Source of the DNA: Cryptomeria japonica
Lineage: Eukaryota > Streptophyta > Pinopsida > Cupressales > Cupressaceae
DNA: 64,000 bases
Assembly: GCF_030272615.1 (NCBI RefSeq)
Contig: NC_081409.1
Location: forward strand, 529,578,291-529,642,290
Direction of reading: 5' to 3'
Shown piece by piece: positions 1 to 11,875 of this stretch (position 1 is the first letter of the stretch; each line of letters starts with the position of its first letter). The notes beneath the pieces are model-generated. The model was given only the letters and a program-made list of their open reading frames with translations, ran no database searches and was not told the DNA's origin. The position numbers were made by a program, and so were the translations under genes.

Positions 1-2310
1 GATAGGGAGGATAGTGCTGGGTGGTTGTTAAGCAACTAGTATGTTTGCTAGTCAAAAGTTCCTTACTGTTTTCAAGGTGTAAACACCAAGGTCAGAGTGT
101 AAATAGTTCAAAGGCAGTCTAACAACTCACCTTGCTCCACCTCCCTATGTCAAACTCTTCTTGGCTATTCAAAACCTCCAACTCCCTAGTTGTTGACATC
201 CTTTCAAGTGCTCAAAAACCAACTTAAGAAGCCAAATTTACCAAATAGGTTGGATTCATGTTAGGTTGGCCTGTTTCAATTTGTTTTGTTGGAATTCATG
301 CTTTGCTAACTTCATTGGCATACTCGATTTGTTACAAATTTGGTTTTAGGCCTAAAACGGGCTACTAGGCAATTAGCCCTCCATTAGGGGTTTTGTACTC
401 ACCCTATACAAACGATGGACTTCCAGAACAAAAGATTTACTTTTTTGGATACCCTTTTGGGAGAACTTGAAGATTCATAAAGTTTTAGGGTCTCTTAGGC
501 CTTCTCCATGATTGTCCCAAAAATGGGTGAAAAAGGAGGGTTTTGAAGGGTTTTGGTGGTGAAAAACCAAGATTCAACCTATAAACCTCCAATATGGACA
601 AGAGACCTTAGTACCATCATAGTATTGACTAATTGAGCCACAAATAAGAAGACACACTTCAAAGTTTGAAGAACAAGTTTTTCACAAAAAGTTGCTTATA
701 AGGGAAATGCAACATCTTACAATTTTTCCAATATTGCCTCTTTCAAACACATCATTTGCAAACAAAACCAATTTCATTCAACATGTGAACATGTCTACCA
801 TCTAGAAGCAAAGAAGAGTCATGTTATCCCTGCATACAAGCATTAGGCAATTACAAAATGGAATTAACTCACTGTCAAGCTGACTGTTGTTGCCCTTTGT
901 CTTTCACTATTTTTGTAGTTCACTGTGACCTGCACTTTCACTATTAGAACTCCTCACAAAAAGTCTATTTAGTGCTCCATAACAAGGCTCAATCTTTTCT
1001 GACTTATTTTCCTTCATACCTGTCATTTGGGAGGAGAAGAATACATGTATAACTTCACAAAAAAAGTAAAACTCGGTCCTAATTGAATGTGACAGCAATT
1101 AGGCATTCCAAAATCTTGCCTCAAAGATCATTGATTGATCTTGGCAACTTCAAACTCATAGATGACATAAAGAACACTCCTTGTGCTTGTTGAAAGCAAT
1201 TAGAAGGAGGTACAACAACCTTACAAGCTCCAATGCATGATGGAGAGTAAGCTAGTGCAAGAAAATTGACTCTAAAACAGTGACTCACTATTTTTTACAA
1301 TATTTTCCAAAACCAAATATGAAACATTCTCCTCATGGCTTAGAAAGCCTCTTTGCCTTGGCATACAAACTTATTCATCAAGGCAAGTCTATTCAACTTT
1401 TAAATGCACTTGCTATAGTAGAGAAAAGCATTAAATTCCTTCAAGACCCTAGCCAAATGGCACACTTGCCTAGGGCTTAATGGCCACAAAAACTCCTTAC
1501 ACCTGCATTCTTGAAAACAAAACATGTATTTACATAGTCTAAAAGTTGACCAACTAGTTCTTGGGAAGCCATGAGCATTTTAGGACTCCAAGAATCCAAG
1601 TTGGTCAAGCATCCTTGCCAATTCCTAGACAAGGCAGTTAAAATGTCAAATCAAACTAATTTTGCCACAAACTCAAAACTTGATAAAATCAAATGCCACC
1701 AAAGAGAAAAGTTTAGGAAAACATGTTAGAATCAGAAAATGCAAGAACAGTATGGCCAAGTACAGCTGGTGTATGGACTGTTGCTCACATGGAGCCAAAA
1801 ACTAGAGAAAAAACAAACAAAACTAGTGTAAATTTGCAAAATGCTTCTTCACTTCGAATGATCAACCCTTATAATAGTAAAAATGGGAGATTAAATACCT
1901 CTCCAAGTTGGTTAACCTCCTGTATGGATAGGTACATGTCCAAGGGCACTTAATTTTGACATTTTGATGCCTAAATGACAACTTTTGGTGACTAGAAAAT
2001 GCAAGATTGACCTCCAAAAATAACCATCACCTAAAAATACTTCTCATACCTTAGACCCAAGCATAAAACATGTCTAAAACCTTTTCAAAACAAAAACCAC
2101 AAAAAAAACTCATTTTTCCATCATTTTGCCAGGCAACACCAAACTGGCAACTTTGAGCAAAAAGATGAAAACAAGAAACCAAAACCCCATAATGAGTTCA
2201 AAACTCATCAAAACAACCTAGAACAACTTCAAAAACATCCTAAACAAATTTCCAACTTAAGACAAAAAAAATCAAACCTGAGATGAAAATGAAGCTAGGT
2301 GCTCCTGCAC
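1..2310. other. unassigned AT-rich intergenic sequence
   Basis: No coding region, RNA gene or repeat boundary could be supported here. The short open frames (for example near 1280-1480 and 1723-1953, plus strand) show no recognisable motif, no codon structure and no homologous partner elsewhere in the window. The segment ends where homology to the Copia-A LTR begins. It may be decayed retrotransposon or plain intergenic DNA. Confidence 0.5.
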
Positions 2311-2623
2311 CAACCTAGATAGGTACCGAACCTAATCTAGGTCCACCATGCCAAAGCAATGTCTCCAATGAGTCGAGCCATGATCAAGGATCTCCTTCTG
2401 CATCCTGAATTCTATCTAGAAGCCACACCAAGACCACTTATGCATCTTTTCAAAGATTCTCAGTGAAATCTCTGCTGATAAAACATTAAACCCTAACCGA
2501 TAACACAAGATCTTCTACCGGTAACCAAAACCTTTCTGTCGGTAACCAACCATAACAACTAGTGTTGACATCAATTACAAAACATCAATGCAACACATAA
2601 TCAATTCTTCCATATTGACAACA
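2311..2623 (-). repeat. Copia-A 3' LTR, truncated
   Basis: On the minus strand the LTR starts with TGTTGTCAATATGG at 2623, directly after the polypurine tract. It matches the start of the 5' LTR (8268 downward) with scattered substitutions until about 2311, where similarity stops abruptly. About 780 bp of the LTR 3' part is missing, by comparison with the 5' copy. Confidence 0.8.
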
Positions 2624-2636
2624 ATCTCCCCCTTTG
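2624..2636 (-). promoter_or_regulatory. Copia-A polypurine tract
   Basis: On the minus strand the sequence AAAGGGGGAGAT lies immediately upstream of the LTR start TGTTG. This is the expected position and composition of the plus-strand DNA primer of an LTR retrotransposon. The same tract precedes the 3' LTRs of Copia-B and Copia-C. Confidence 0.8.
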
Positions 2637-2946
2637 GCATTGATGGAAACACTAGATGTGAAAAAGAAAACATCTAAGTTTCAAGAAGTGCCAAATATTT
2701 CTCATAGAAGATATAACAATGAAAATTTGAAAAAATCCCAACAACTCCCCCTGAGGAGTGCAGTCCAATCTGAAACTAACATATAACTCTCCCCCTTTGA
2801 CATCAATGCCAAAGATATCAAATAGATATCAAAATTTTTTGAATCTCAAAGCTGAATACTCCCCCTGAGGAGTAGCACCACTATATCAACCCGGAGAAAA
2901 GGATAAAGTTGATGATGCATACCAGACTGATGGTTTGCTCAATCAA
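2637..2946 (-). other. Copia-A 3' untranslated region with repeated polypurine motifs
   Basis: This lies between the end of the RNase H reading frame and the polypurine tract. Read on the minus strand it contains three more GGGGGAG-type tracts (around 2747, 2790 and 2860). Two of them sit inside a small ACTCC...GGAGT hairpin. A comparable arrangement is present upstream of the Copia-C 3' LTR. Confidence 0.5.
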
Positions 2947-5900
2947 TTAAGTTTTTGTCGGAGGGGTAGATACCCCTAACTTGTCTCTCAAATACTCAAA
3001 TGATTCCTTAGACAACGGTTTAGTGAATATATCTGCAATCTACTCTTTAGTGTTCACATAAACCAATTTGACTTCCTTTTCTTCCACCTTGTCCTTCAAA
3101 AAGTTATATTTTATTGATATGTGTTTAGTCTTAGAGTGAAATACTAGATTTTTAGACATGTAAATAACTACAGAGTTATCACAATAGATAACTACCAGTT
3201 CACTATAATTTACCTTGATATCCTTCAACATTTGCTTCATCCTTAAGACTTGAGTGTAATTAGTTGTTGCTACAACATATTCAACTTCTACAGTAGATAA
3301 AGAAATGCGTGACTATTTTTTGCTGATCCATGAAACCAATTTCTTTCCAAGAAAGAAATCTCCACCAGAAGTGCTCTTCCTGTCATCAGTATCTCCTGTC
3401 CAATCTGAATCTGTATATGCTCATAAAGTGAAGTTATCATCTCTAGAATACCATAAGCCATATTCTATTGTTCCTTGCAAATACCGTAATATCCTTTTTA
3501 CTGTACATTCATGATTTTCTTTAGGATTACTTTGATATCTTGAAATAATACTTATTGCATTCATAATATCTGGTCTAGTCTGAGTTAGATATAACAGGCC
3601 ACCAATCATAGACTTATACCTTGTTGAATTTACTGGTGCAAATGTATCTTTGATAGATAATTTCTCACTTGTCACCATAGGAGTACTTACCGGTTTGGAA
3701 TTATCCATACCAAATTTCTTCAACAATTCCATTAGATACTTAGTTTGACAGATAAAGATGTTTGTCAGTTTCAGTAATTTGTAAACCTAAGAAAAATCTC
3801 ATCTCACCAATCATGGACATTTCAAATTCATTCTTAATATTATTAGAGAATTTCATGCACAATTTATCTTCACCTCCAAAAATAATATCATCAAAAAATA
3901 CTTCAATATTCAAAATATCATCATCAGTGATCTTGTAATATAAATTACTATCAGCACTGCCTTTAGTAAAACCAAGCTTCAAAAGATATTTATCCAACCT
4001 TGCATACCAAGCTCTAGGAGCTTGTTTCAATCCATATAATGCTTTCCTTAACCTACAAACCATATCTTTATCATCTGTCAGTGAAAATCCATTAGGCTAC
4101 TCAATGTATACCTCTTCCTCAAGTTCATCATTCAAAAATGAACATTTAACATCCATTTGATAGACCTTATAGTTCTTGTAAGTTGCATAGGCAAGAAATA
4201 GTCTAACAGCTTCAATTCTAGCTACAGGTGCAAATGTCTCACCATAATCAATTCCTTCCATTTGAGAATATCCTTTACAAACCAATCTAGCCTTGTTTCT
4301 TATAACTTAACCATACTCATTTAGTTCCAATAGCATTCTTATTTTTAGGCCGGGGAACTAAATTTCAAGTCTCATTCTTCTCTATCTGATCTAATTCATC
4401 TTCCATAGCCTTTAACCAGTGTTTATCTTTACAAGCTTCAATAACAGATGTTGGTTCAATTTGAGAAATAAGACATACCTCTTCATTTTCCAGTCTTCTT
4501 CTTGTCATAACTCCCTTGTTCGTATCTCCAATGATTTGATCTTCAGAATGATTTAACCTTACATACCTTGGTGTCTTCTGAACTTTAGGTTCATTGTTCT
4601 GATCATAAGTCACAGTTGAATGTTTTGATTGTACTAGTGTATTTATCTTAGTGTCTTGTACTAGTTGAGGCATTGTCGGTTTAGTTATGATAATTTTTAG
4701 TGTTGGTTCCCCATCATATGATATAGATTGATTTTTGTATTTCTCATCCACTTTCACATTAGCACTCTCCACAATTTTCTGCAATCTTTTGTTATAACAT
4801 CTATATGCTTTGCTTTGAATTGAATATCCGAGAAATATCCCTTCATCACATGTAGGATCAAAATTTCCAATTGAATCATCCTTTTTGATATAATGTTTAC
4901 TTCCAAAAATTCTGAAATATTTAACAGTAGTTGTATGTTCAAACCATAATTCATAAGGGGTCTTATCGGTTTCACATTTGATGTGAACTCCCTTGAATGT
5001 GTAGTCTGCTATACTCACTGCTTCTCTCCAATAGATGTGACAAAATTTTGCTTCCATCATCATAGTTCTTGTTGCATCCAAAATGGTTCTATTCTTCCTT
5101 TCCACTAATCCATTCTGCTAAGGAGTCCAAGGTACAAATAAGTGTCTCCTAATTCCATTTGTCTCACAATAACTGTTAAATTCATGAGAAGTGAGCTCAC
5201 CACCTTGATCTAATCTCGGACTTTTGATTTTCAATCCAGTTTTTGTTTCCACCTTTTCTTTAAAGAGCTTGAATCTCTCAAAAGCTTCAGACTTCTCCCT
5301 AAGAAAAGTCACCCACACCATTCTAGAATAATCATCAATTATTAGCATGAAGTATCTATCACCTTGAAAGCTTCTAGTTCTTGTTGGACCACATAAGTCG
5401 GTATGAATCAAATAAAGAACATCATTAGATTTATCATGTATGCTCTTAAAATAAGTTCTAACTTGCTTTCCCAATTTACATTCCTTACATACCACATTAT
5501 GAGGCTTATAATCTTAGGTATATCTCTAACTGCCTTTGTTGAACTGATCTTAACAATACAATCAAAATTAACATGACACAACCTCTTATGCCATAACCAA
5601 CTCTCATCAATATGAGAAATCAAACATGTCTTATTACCAGTGTTCAAGTGAAATATATTACCTCCAGTCTAAGTACCGGTTCTAATCTCCAAACCAGTTT
5701 TGTTAATGATTTTGCATTTTCTATCTTTAAACTGAAGTTGGAATCCCTTGTCCACAAATTGACCAACACTTAAAAGATTATGTTTTAAACCTTCTACATA
5801 ATAGACATTATCAGTATTATGCTTGCCAACTAGAGAAATAATACATCTACCTTTGATCATACATGCTTTGTCATCTCCAAATCTGACTTGACTACCATTG

Positions 5901-7113
5901 TATTCTTGCAGGGATAGAAATTTTCTTTTATCTCCAGTCATATGATGCAAGCATCCACTATCAATTACCCATTCATCCTTGTCTTCAACTTTTTTTGCCA
6001 GGGCCTTTTCTTGATTCTTGATAGCTGGTTTTGGTTCATCTTCTTTTAAAGCATAGAACACCCATTCTTTTTCATTATCAGATCCACTAGCAAAGTCTAC
6101 TACCGGTTCATCCTTAGAGTCATCACTTACTCCTTCCTCATCCGCTATGTAGCATTGTTTTCTTTTCTTGAATCTATATTTGTTCTGATTAGGCTTAAAT
6201 GATATCTTAACTCTTTCTTCAAATATTGCATTCCTTTCAGGACATCTAGATGCAAAATGACCAATCTTATTACATGCAAAACATTTAAAAGGTGCTTTTC
6301 CTTCATACTTACTTCCTGTCGGTCCTTTAGGTACTCTTCTAGCAAATAACACTTCAAGTTGCTCAAATTCTTCATCCTCTTTCCTCATATATTCCAATTC
6401 TTTTGCATATAATGCTTTCCAATCACTTTTGCCAGTAGAGATGATGCATGAAAAGAAGGTTCAAAATTTGCAGCTCCAGAAGGTCCAAATTCTTCAAGCT
6501 CAAAAGTAGATAATTTCCCAATCAAAATGTCTCTGTTAATTGAAGTGTTTGCCATTGTTCTCAATTCATTAAGTCGCCTTCATCTTGTAAGCCAGTGTAA
6601 GGGCTCTCAAGACTTTGGAAACTATTTCATCTTCACTCAAAGATCCTCCACAACATTGAATTCCCATAACAATCTCATTTACTCTTTCGATAAATGTAGC
6701 AATTCTTTCATTATCTTCCATCTTCAAGTTCTCATACCTTACTCGGTAACCATCAAGTTTAGCAATTTTGATAGTAGGATCACCTTCATTCAGATTTTGC
6801 AATTTATCCCACATAACCTTTGTCAATGATTTATCAGTCAATCCCATGATTTGTTGATCAGTAGGTGCACACAAGAGGGCTTCTCTAGCTCTACAATCAT
6901 TTTCAATATACTTGTCCAAGATTGCAAGAGCACGATTGCTAGATGTCGGATCATAAGGTGTATATCCTTTCTTAGTGATATCCCAAATATCCTTGCCAAT
7001 ACATCTAAGATGAGTCTCCATTCAGATTTTCATATCCCATAATTTATTCCATCAAGCTTAGGGATTTGTCTTCTGAAAATAGTTGCTAGTGGATTTGAAG
7101 TATTATTTGCCAT
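2947..7113 (-). pseudogene. Copia-A gag-pol polyprotein, decayed
   Basis: This is the former single polyprotein of a Ty1/Copia element. From N to C terminus: a UBN2-type gag (start codon at 7113-7111, main open part 7021-6569); a CCHC zinc knuckle of the form CFACNKIGHFASRCP near 6290; an aspartic protease with DSGC near 5955; a pre-integrase HHCC segment (5647-5500); an integrase core with HTDLCGP and a DDE-type arrangement; a reverse transcriptase with VYQMDVK and the catalytic FFDD motif (4285-3740); and RNase H ending at 2947. The frame is broken by several stops and frameshifts (for example near 7045, 5510, 5110, 4290, 4070, 3735 and 3040), so it is not translatable. Motif order and spacing make the assignment certain. 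Lineage within Copia was not determined. Confidence 0.92.
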
Positions 7114-7156
7114 AGGATCTACCTCAAGTAGTTAAGCTTCTACAAAAGAGGACCAA

Positions 7157-7169
7157 GGCTCTGATACCA
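7157..7169 (-). promoter_or_regulatory. Copia-A primer-binding site (initiator Met tRNA)
   Basis: The minus strand reads TGGTATCAGAGCC, complementary to the 3' end of plant initiator Met tRNA. It lies directly inside the 5' LTR, so it is the minus-strand DNA primer site. Confidence 0.9.
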
Positions 7170-7170
7170 A

Positions 7171-8268
7171 TTTTTAGGATAACCGGTGGACAACTAAGAG
7201 GGGGGAGGGGGGGGTGAATTAGTTGTCAACTGATTATATTTATCAAACCACTTTATAACCTTTAATCGGAGCACATAAATATTGAATACCGAAATAACAG
7301 AAATAGATACCGGTAAGCAATAAAACTTAAGAACGAAATAGAGAATTAACACAATGCAACCATACCACATAACACCATGATTTGTACGTGGAAAACCTAA
7401 TAAAGGGAAAAACCACAGTGAGAAGCCTACCCACGGTCAGATGATACTTATGTATAAAGTATGTGATATAATAAGGGGTCTGTACATGTAGGAAGGAACA
7501 CTTCCTAGAGCATACTGCTCATTACAAATGAGTCTCACTGACTACAGAGAGATTATAATCACCTCAAGATAATTGGACAATAATCCAGAAGAATTAACTA
7601 CCAGAGATAGCATCTACCATGCCTGATTACAGTCTCGGTTAAGCTCTATAGTGGAGGCCTTTGACCTCTTACTTAAACCTAATTAGATCACCTATGATCG
7701 ACCAAATCTCCTTCGCATATGATATTTCATTTCACGACCATGACACATGATCTACAATGAGATCTTAGATCAATTTATAATAACTCTAAGTCCAAAACCA
7801 ATTAGGTTGGCCAGCTAAAAGATATTACAATAAGATCATTACATAGATCCATATTACAATGATATGCCATATCATCTTAAGACCAAAAAAACATTAACCA
7901 ATCCATAAAATATCTCGATAACATGTAGAGAACAAGTTAACATGATATCGGTTCATAACCTAGATAGGTACCAGACCTAATCTGGGTCCACCATGCCAAA
8001 GTGATGTCTCCAATCAGTCGAGCCATGATCAAGGATCACCTTCTGCATCCTGAATTCCATCTATAAGCTGCACCAACACCACTTGTGCATCCTGTCAAAG
8101 ATTCTCAGTGAAATCTTTGTCGGTAAAACCTTAAACCCTTACCGATAACACAAGATCTTCTATCGGTAACCAAAACCTGTCTACTGGTAACCAACCATAA
8201 TAGCTAGTGTTGACATCAATGACAAAACATCAATGCAACACATAATCAATTCCTCCATATTTCCAATA
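7171..8268 (-). repeat. Copia-A 5' LTR
   Basis: This is about 1.1 kb. On the minus strand it starts with TATTGGAAATATGG at 8268 (canonical TG changed to TA) and ends with CTAAAA just before the primer-binding site. Near its 3' end it carries a G/C homopolymer (14 nt, mostly G on the plus strand at 7201-7214), as in related LTRs. It contains a promoter by inference only. The outer end touches the truncated Copia-B LTR. Confidence 0.85.
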
Positions 8269-8816
8269 GAAGGTTTGGTCGATCATAGGTGATTGAATTG
8301 GGTTTGTGTAAGAGGTTTAAGACCTTTGGTACTGAGCTTAACCAAAACTGTACTCAAGCATAGGAGATGTTATCTTTTCAGTTCATTCTTCTTTCCGCAT
8401 TGTAGTCTAGATTTATTTTGTACTCAGTGAGGCTCCTTTTTATGATGAGCAATGCACTCTAGCATGTTGACCTTCCTGCATGTGCAGGCCCCTCATTATT
8501 TTAATTGCATACTTACTGCAGGAGTATTATCTGATTATGGGTAGGCTTCCCACCATGGTTTTTCCCTTTATCGGGTTTTCCACATAAAAATCTTGGTATC
8601 ATATGTTCTGGATGAATGGTAATTGTGTTGTGATTTATGTTTATGTTTAATTGCTATATCAGTTATTCTGGTATTTGGTTTATGCATTTTGATATTCAGT
8701 TTATGTGTTTCGGTAATAAGGATTTGAATGCTTAAAGTATTATAATCTGGTGAAAATTGATTCACTCCCCCCCCCCCCCCTCTCAATTGTCCTCTGGTTA
8801 TCTGAGCTATCTATCA
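8269..8816 (+). repeat. Copia-B 5' LTR, 5'-truncated
   Basis: This matches the 3' half of the Copia-D LTR and, at its left end, the 3' LTR of Copia-B (from about 30486). It begins abruptly at the Copia-A LTR edge, and the first several hundred bp of the LTR are absent. It contains a run of 14 C (8767-8780) followed by TCTCA and ends with CTATCA at 8816. Confidence 0.85.
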
Positions 8817-8818
8817 AT

Positions 8819-8830
8819 TGGTATGAGAGC
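8819..8830 (+). promoter_or_regulatory. Copia-B primer-binding site, mutated
   Basis: TGGTATGAGAGC differs from the initiator Met tRNA complement by one base (C to G) and lies two bases inside the LTR end. Confidence 0.8.
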
Positions 8831-8872
8831 TTTGTCCCCTCTGTAGAATTGTAACTACTTGAGGAAGATCCT

Positions 8873-11800
8873 ATGGCATCTAGCAGTTCAAGTTCATCAA
8901 GTACATCTGCAACTATTTTTTGAAGAGAAATTCATAGGCTTGATGGAACAGATTACAGGGTATGGAAGATTCAGATGGAGTCTCATCTAAGATGTCTTGG
9001 AAAGGAGATTTGGGAGATCATTGAGAAAGGTGTAACACCATTTAATCTGGCATCTGGAAATCCTCCTTCGATAGGCCTTGATAAGGAACTTGAGAATGAT
9101 TGTAGAGATAGAGAATCCCTTTTGTGTGCACTTTATGATCAACAAATAATGGGACTAACTGATAAATCAACTGCAAAGGCTACATGGGACAAATTGGAGA
9201 CTCTAAATGAAGGTGACCCTACTGTTGAAATTGCTAAACTTGATGGTTATCGAGTGAGGTATGAGAACCTAAAGATGGAAGAAGATGAAAGTATTACTGC
9301 TTTTATGGAGAGAGTTAATGAGATTGTTTTGGGAATTCAATATTATAGTGGATCTATGAGTGAAGATGAAATAGTTTCTAAAGTACTGAGAGCTTTGCCA
9401 CCGACTTATAAGATGAAAGTTGCTGCAATTAATGAGCTGAGAACTATGGAAAACACCTCTATTAATAGGGATACCTTGGTTGGGAAGTTATCTTCTTTTG
9501 AACTTGAGGAATTCAAACCGTCTAGAGCTGTTAAATCTGAACCTGCTTTTCATGCATCTACATCATCTACCAGAAAGAGTGATTGGAAAGCTTTATATAC
9601 AAAGGAAATAGAGGATATGAAGAAAGAACATGAAGAGTTTGAGAAACTTGAAGCCTTATTTTCTAGAAGAGTACCCAAAGGACCGACAGGAAGTATGAAG
9701 GAAAATCACCTTTTAAATGCTTTGCATGTAATAAGATAGGTCATTTTGCATCTAGATGTTCTGAAATGAATTCAAGATTTGAAGAAAGAGATAGAAGATC
9801 TTTTAGGCCTAACCATGATTATCGGAACAAGCATAAGTACAGGAGAAACAAAGACAAATCATATTACTATGCAGATGAGGAAGGTGTGATTGATTCTGAT
9901 GATGAACCAACATAAGATTTATCTAGTGGATCATGCAATGGAAAGGAATGGGTATTTTTGGCTATCAAGGAACATGATCAGGTACCTGAAGAGAAGGCCC
10001 TTGCTGCTAAAATTGAAGACAACGATGAATGAGTAATTGACAGTGGATGTTCACATCATATGACTGGAGATAAAAGGAAGTTCTTATCTATGCAATAATT
10101 TGATGGTGGTCTGGTTAGATTAGGAGGTGACAAAGCATGTATGATCAAGGGAAGAGGAACAATATCATTGGACGGTAAGCATAAAACTGATAATGTTTAA
10201 TATGTTGAAGGTTTAAGGTATAATCTTTTGAGTGTAGGACAGTTGGTGGATAAGGAATTTCAGTTACAATTCAAGGATGGAAAATGCAAGATTATCAATA
10301 GATCTGGATTGGAGATTGCAACTGGTACACAGAGTAAAGGTAACATCTTTCATTTGAACTCTAGTGAGAAGACATGTTTGATTACACAAATTGATGAGAT
10401 TTGGCTATGGCATAAGAGGTTGTGTCATGTGAATTTTGATTGCATTGTGAAGATCAGTTCTACAAAGGTGGTTAGAGATATACCTAAGATTGTAAAGCCC
10501 TATAATCTGGGATGTAAGGAATGTCAAATGGGAAAGCAAGTCAGAATTTCTTTTAAGAGTATACAAGACAAAGCTAATAATGTTCTTGATCTTATTCATA
10601 CTGATTTGTGTGGTCCTGCTAGAATCAAAAGTTTTCAGGGTGATAGATATTTAATGCTAATCATTGATGACTATTCAAGAATGATGTGGGCTACTTTTCT
10701 AAGAGAGAAGTCTGAAGCATTTGAAAAGTTTAAAATATTTAAAGCTAAAGTTGAGATAGAGACATGATTGAAGATTAAAAGTTTAAGGTAAGATCAGGGT
10801 GGAGAATTCACTTCCAGTGAATTTAATAGCTATTGTGAGAAGAATGGGATAAGGAGATAGTTGTCTACACCCTGGACACCTCAGCACAATGGAGTTGTGG
10901 AAAGGAAGAAGAAAACTATCTTGGATGTAGCTAGAACTATGATGATGGAAGTTAATCTACCTCATGTCTACTGGAGAGAAGCTGTAAGAATGGCGGTATA
11001 CACATTCAACAGAGTTCATATCAAAGGAGATATCAGTAAGACACCTTATGAGTTTGGTTTGGTCATACACCGACAGCTAAGTATTTCAGAATCTTTGGTA
11101 TTAAATGCTATATCAAAAGAGATGATTCCATTGGAAAGTTTGATCCTAGATGTGATGAAGGAATATTTATTGGTTATTCTAATGAAAGCAAAGCATGTAG
11201 ATGTTATAACAAAAGATTGGAGAGAATTGTGGAGAGCAGAAATTTCAAAGTGGATGAGCAGAACAAAAATCAAATTAGAACTTATGAGATGGGACATCCA
11301 GTGGAAATGATCATTATTGAACTGGTACCACCTACATCGGAACAAAATGTTGAACCAATTACTCCAGTAGTATCAGAAAATTCAACAGTAACTGAAGATC
11401 AGGACAGAGGAATAGAAAATCAGAGGACTCCTAGGTATGTAAGTTTGAATCATTCAGAAGATCAGATCATTGGAGACAAAAACAAAGGGGTGATGACAAG
11501 AAGAAAGTTGATAGCTGATGAGGTATGTTTTATTTCTCAAGTTGAACCAACATCAGTAATTGAAGCTTGTAAAGATGAATGTTGGATGAAAGCTATGGAA
11601 GAAGAATTAGATCAGTTAGAGAAGAATAACACATGGACTTTAGTTCCCCGGCCTAAAAATAAGAATGTTATTGGAACGAAATGGGTTTTTAGGAATAAAT
11701 TGAATGAGGATAGACAAGTTGTGAGGAATAAAGATAGATTGGTTTGTAAATGATATTCTCAAAAAGAAGGAATTGATTATGATGAAACCTTTGCACCGGT

Positions 11801-11875
11801 AGCTAGGATTGAAGCTGTGAGATTATTTCTTGCTTATGCTGCACATAAGAAGTACAAGGTTTACTAGATGGATGT
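8873..11875 (+). pseudogene. Copia-B gag-pol, part 1 (gag to start of RT)
   Basis: The frame starts at ATG 8873 with a serine-rich leader, followed by the UBN2-type gag (8975-9739). The CCHC zinc knuckle (near 9715-9765) is out of frame because one copy of a doubled AAGT is missing just upstream, by comparison with Copia-A. Next come a protease with VIDSGC (near 10040, preceded by an in-frame TGA), the pre-integrase zinc-finger segment, and an integrase core with HTDLCGP and IIDDYSRM (10590-10680). The integrase C-terminal part (10861-11310) and the start of reverse transcriptase (11560-11875) follow. Reading shifts through all three frames and carries many stops. The element is interrupted at the VYQMDVK region of RT by Gypsy-A. 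Confidence 0.92.

Larger units (their letters stand above)
2311..8268 (-). mobile_element. Copia-A: degenerate Ty1/Copia LTR retrotransposon
   Basis: This is a minus-strand Ty1/Copia element. Read on the minus strand it has a 5' LTR (8268 to 7171), a primer-binding site for initiator Met tRNA, gag, protease, integrase, reverse transcriptase and RNase H in Copia order (integrase before RT), a polypurine tract, and a 3' LTR cut down to 313 bp. The retained 3' LTR piece (2311-2623) aligns with the outer part of the 5' LTR. No target-site duplication can be tested because the left end is truncated and the right end abuts Copia-B. Its proteins are close to those of Copia-B and Copia-D, so the three belong to one family. 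Confidence 0.9.

Noticed and set aside
1280-1953. Short plus-strand frames near the left end
   Set aside because: No recognisable domain or codon signal. Left as unassigned.
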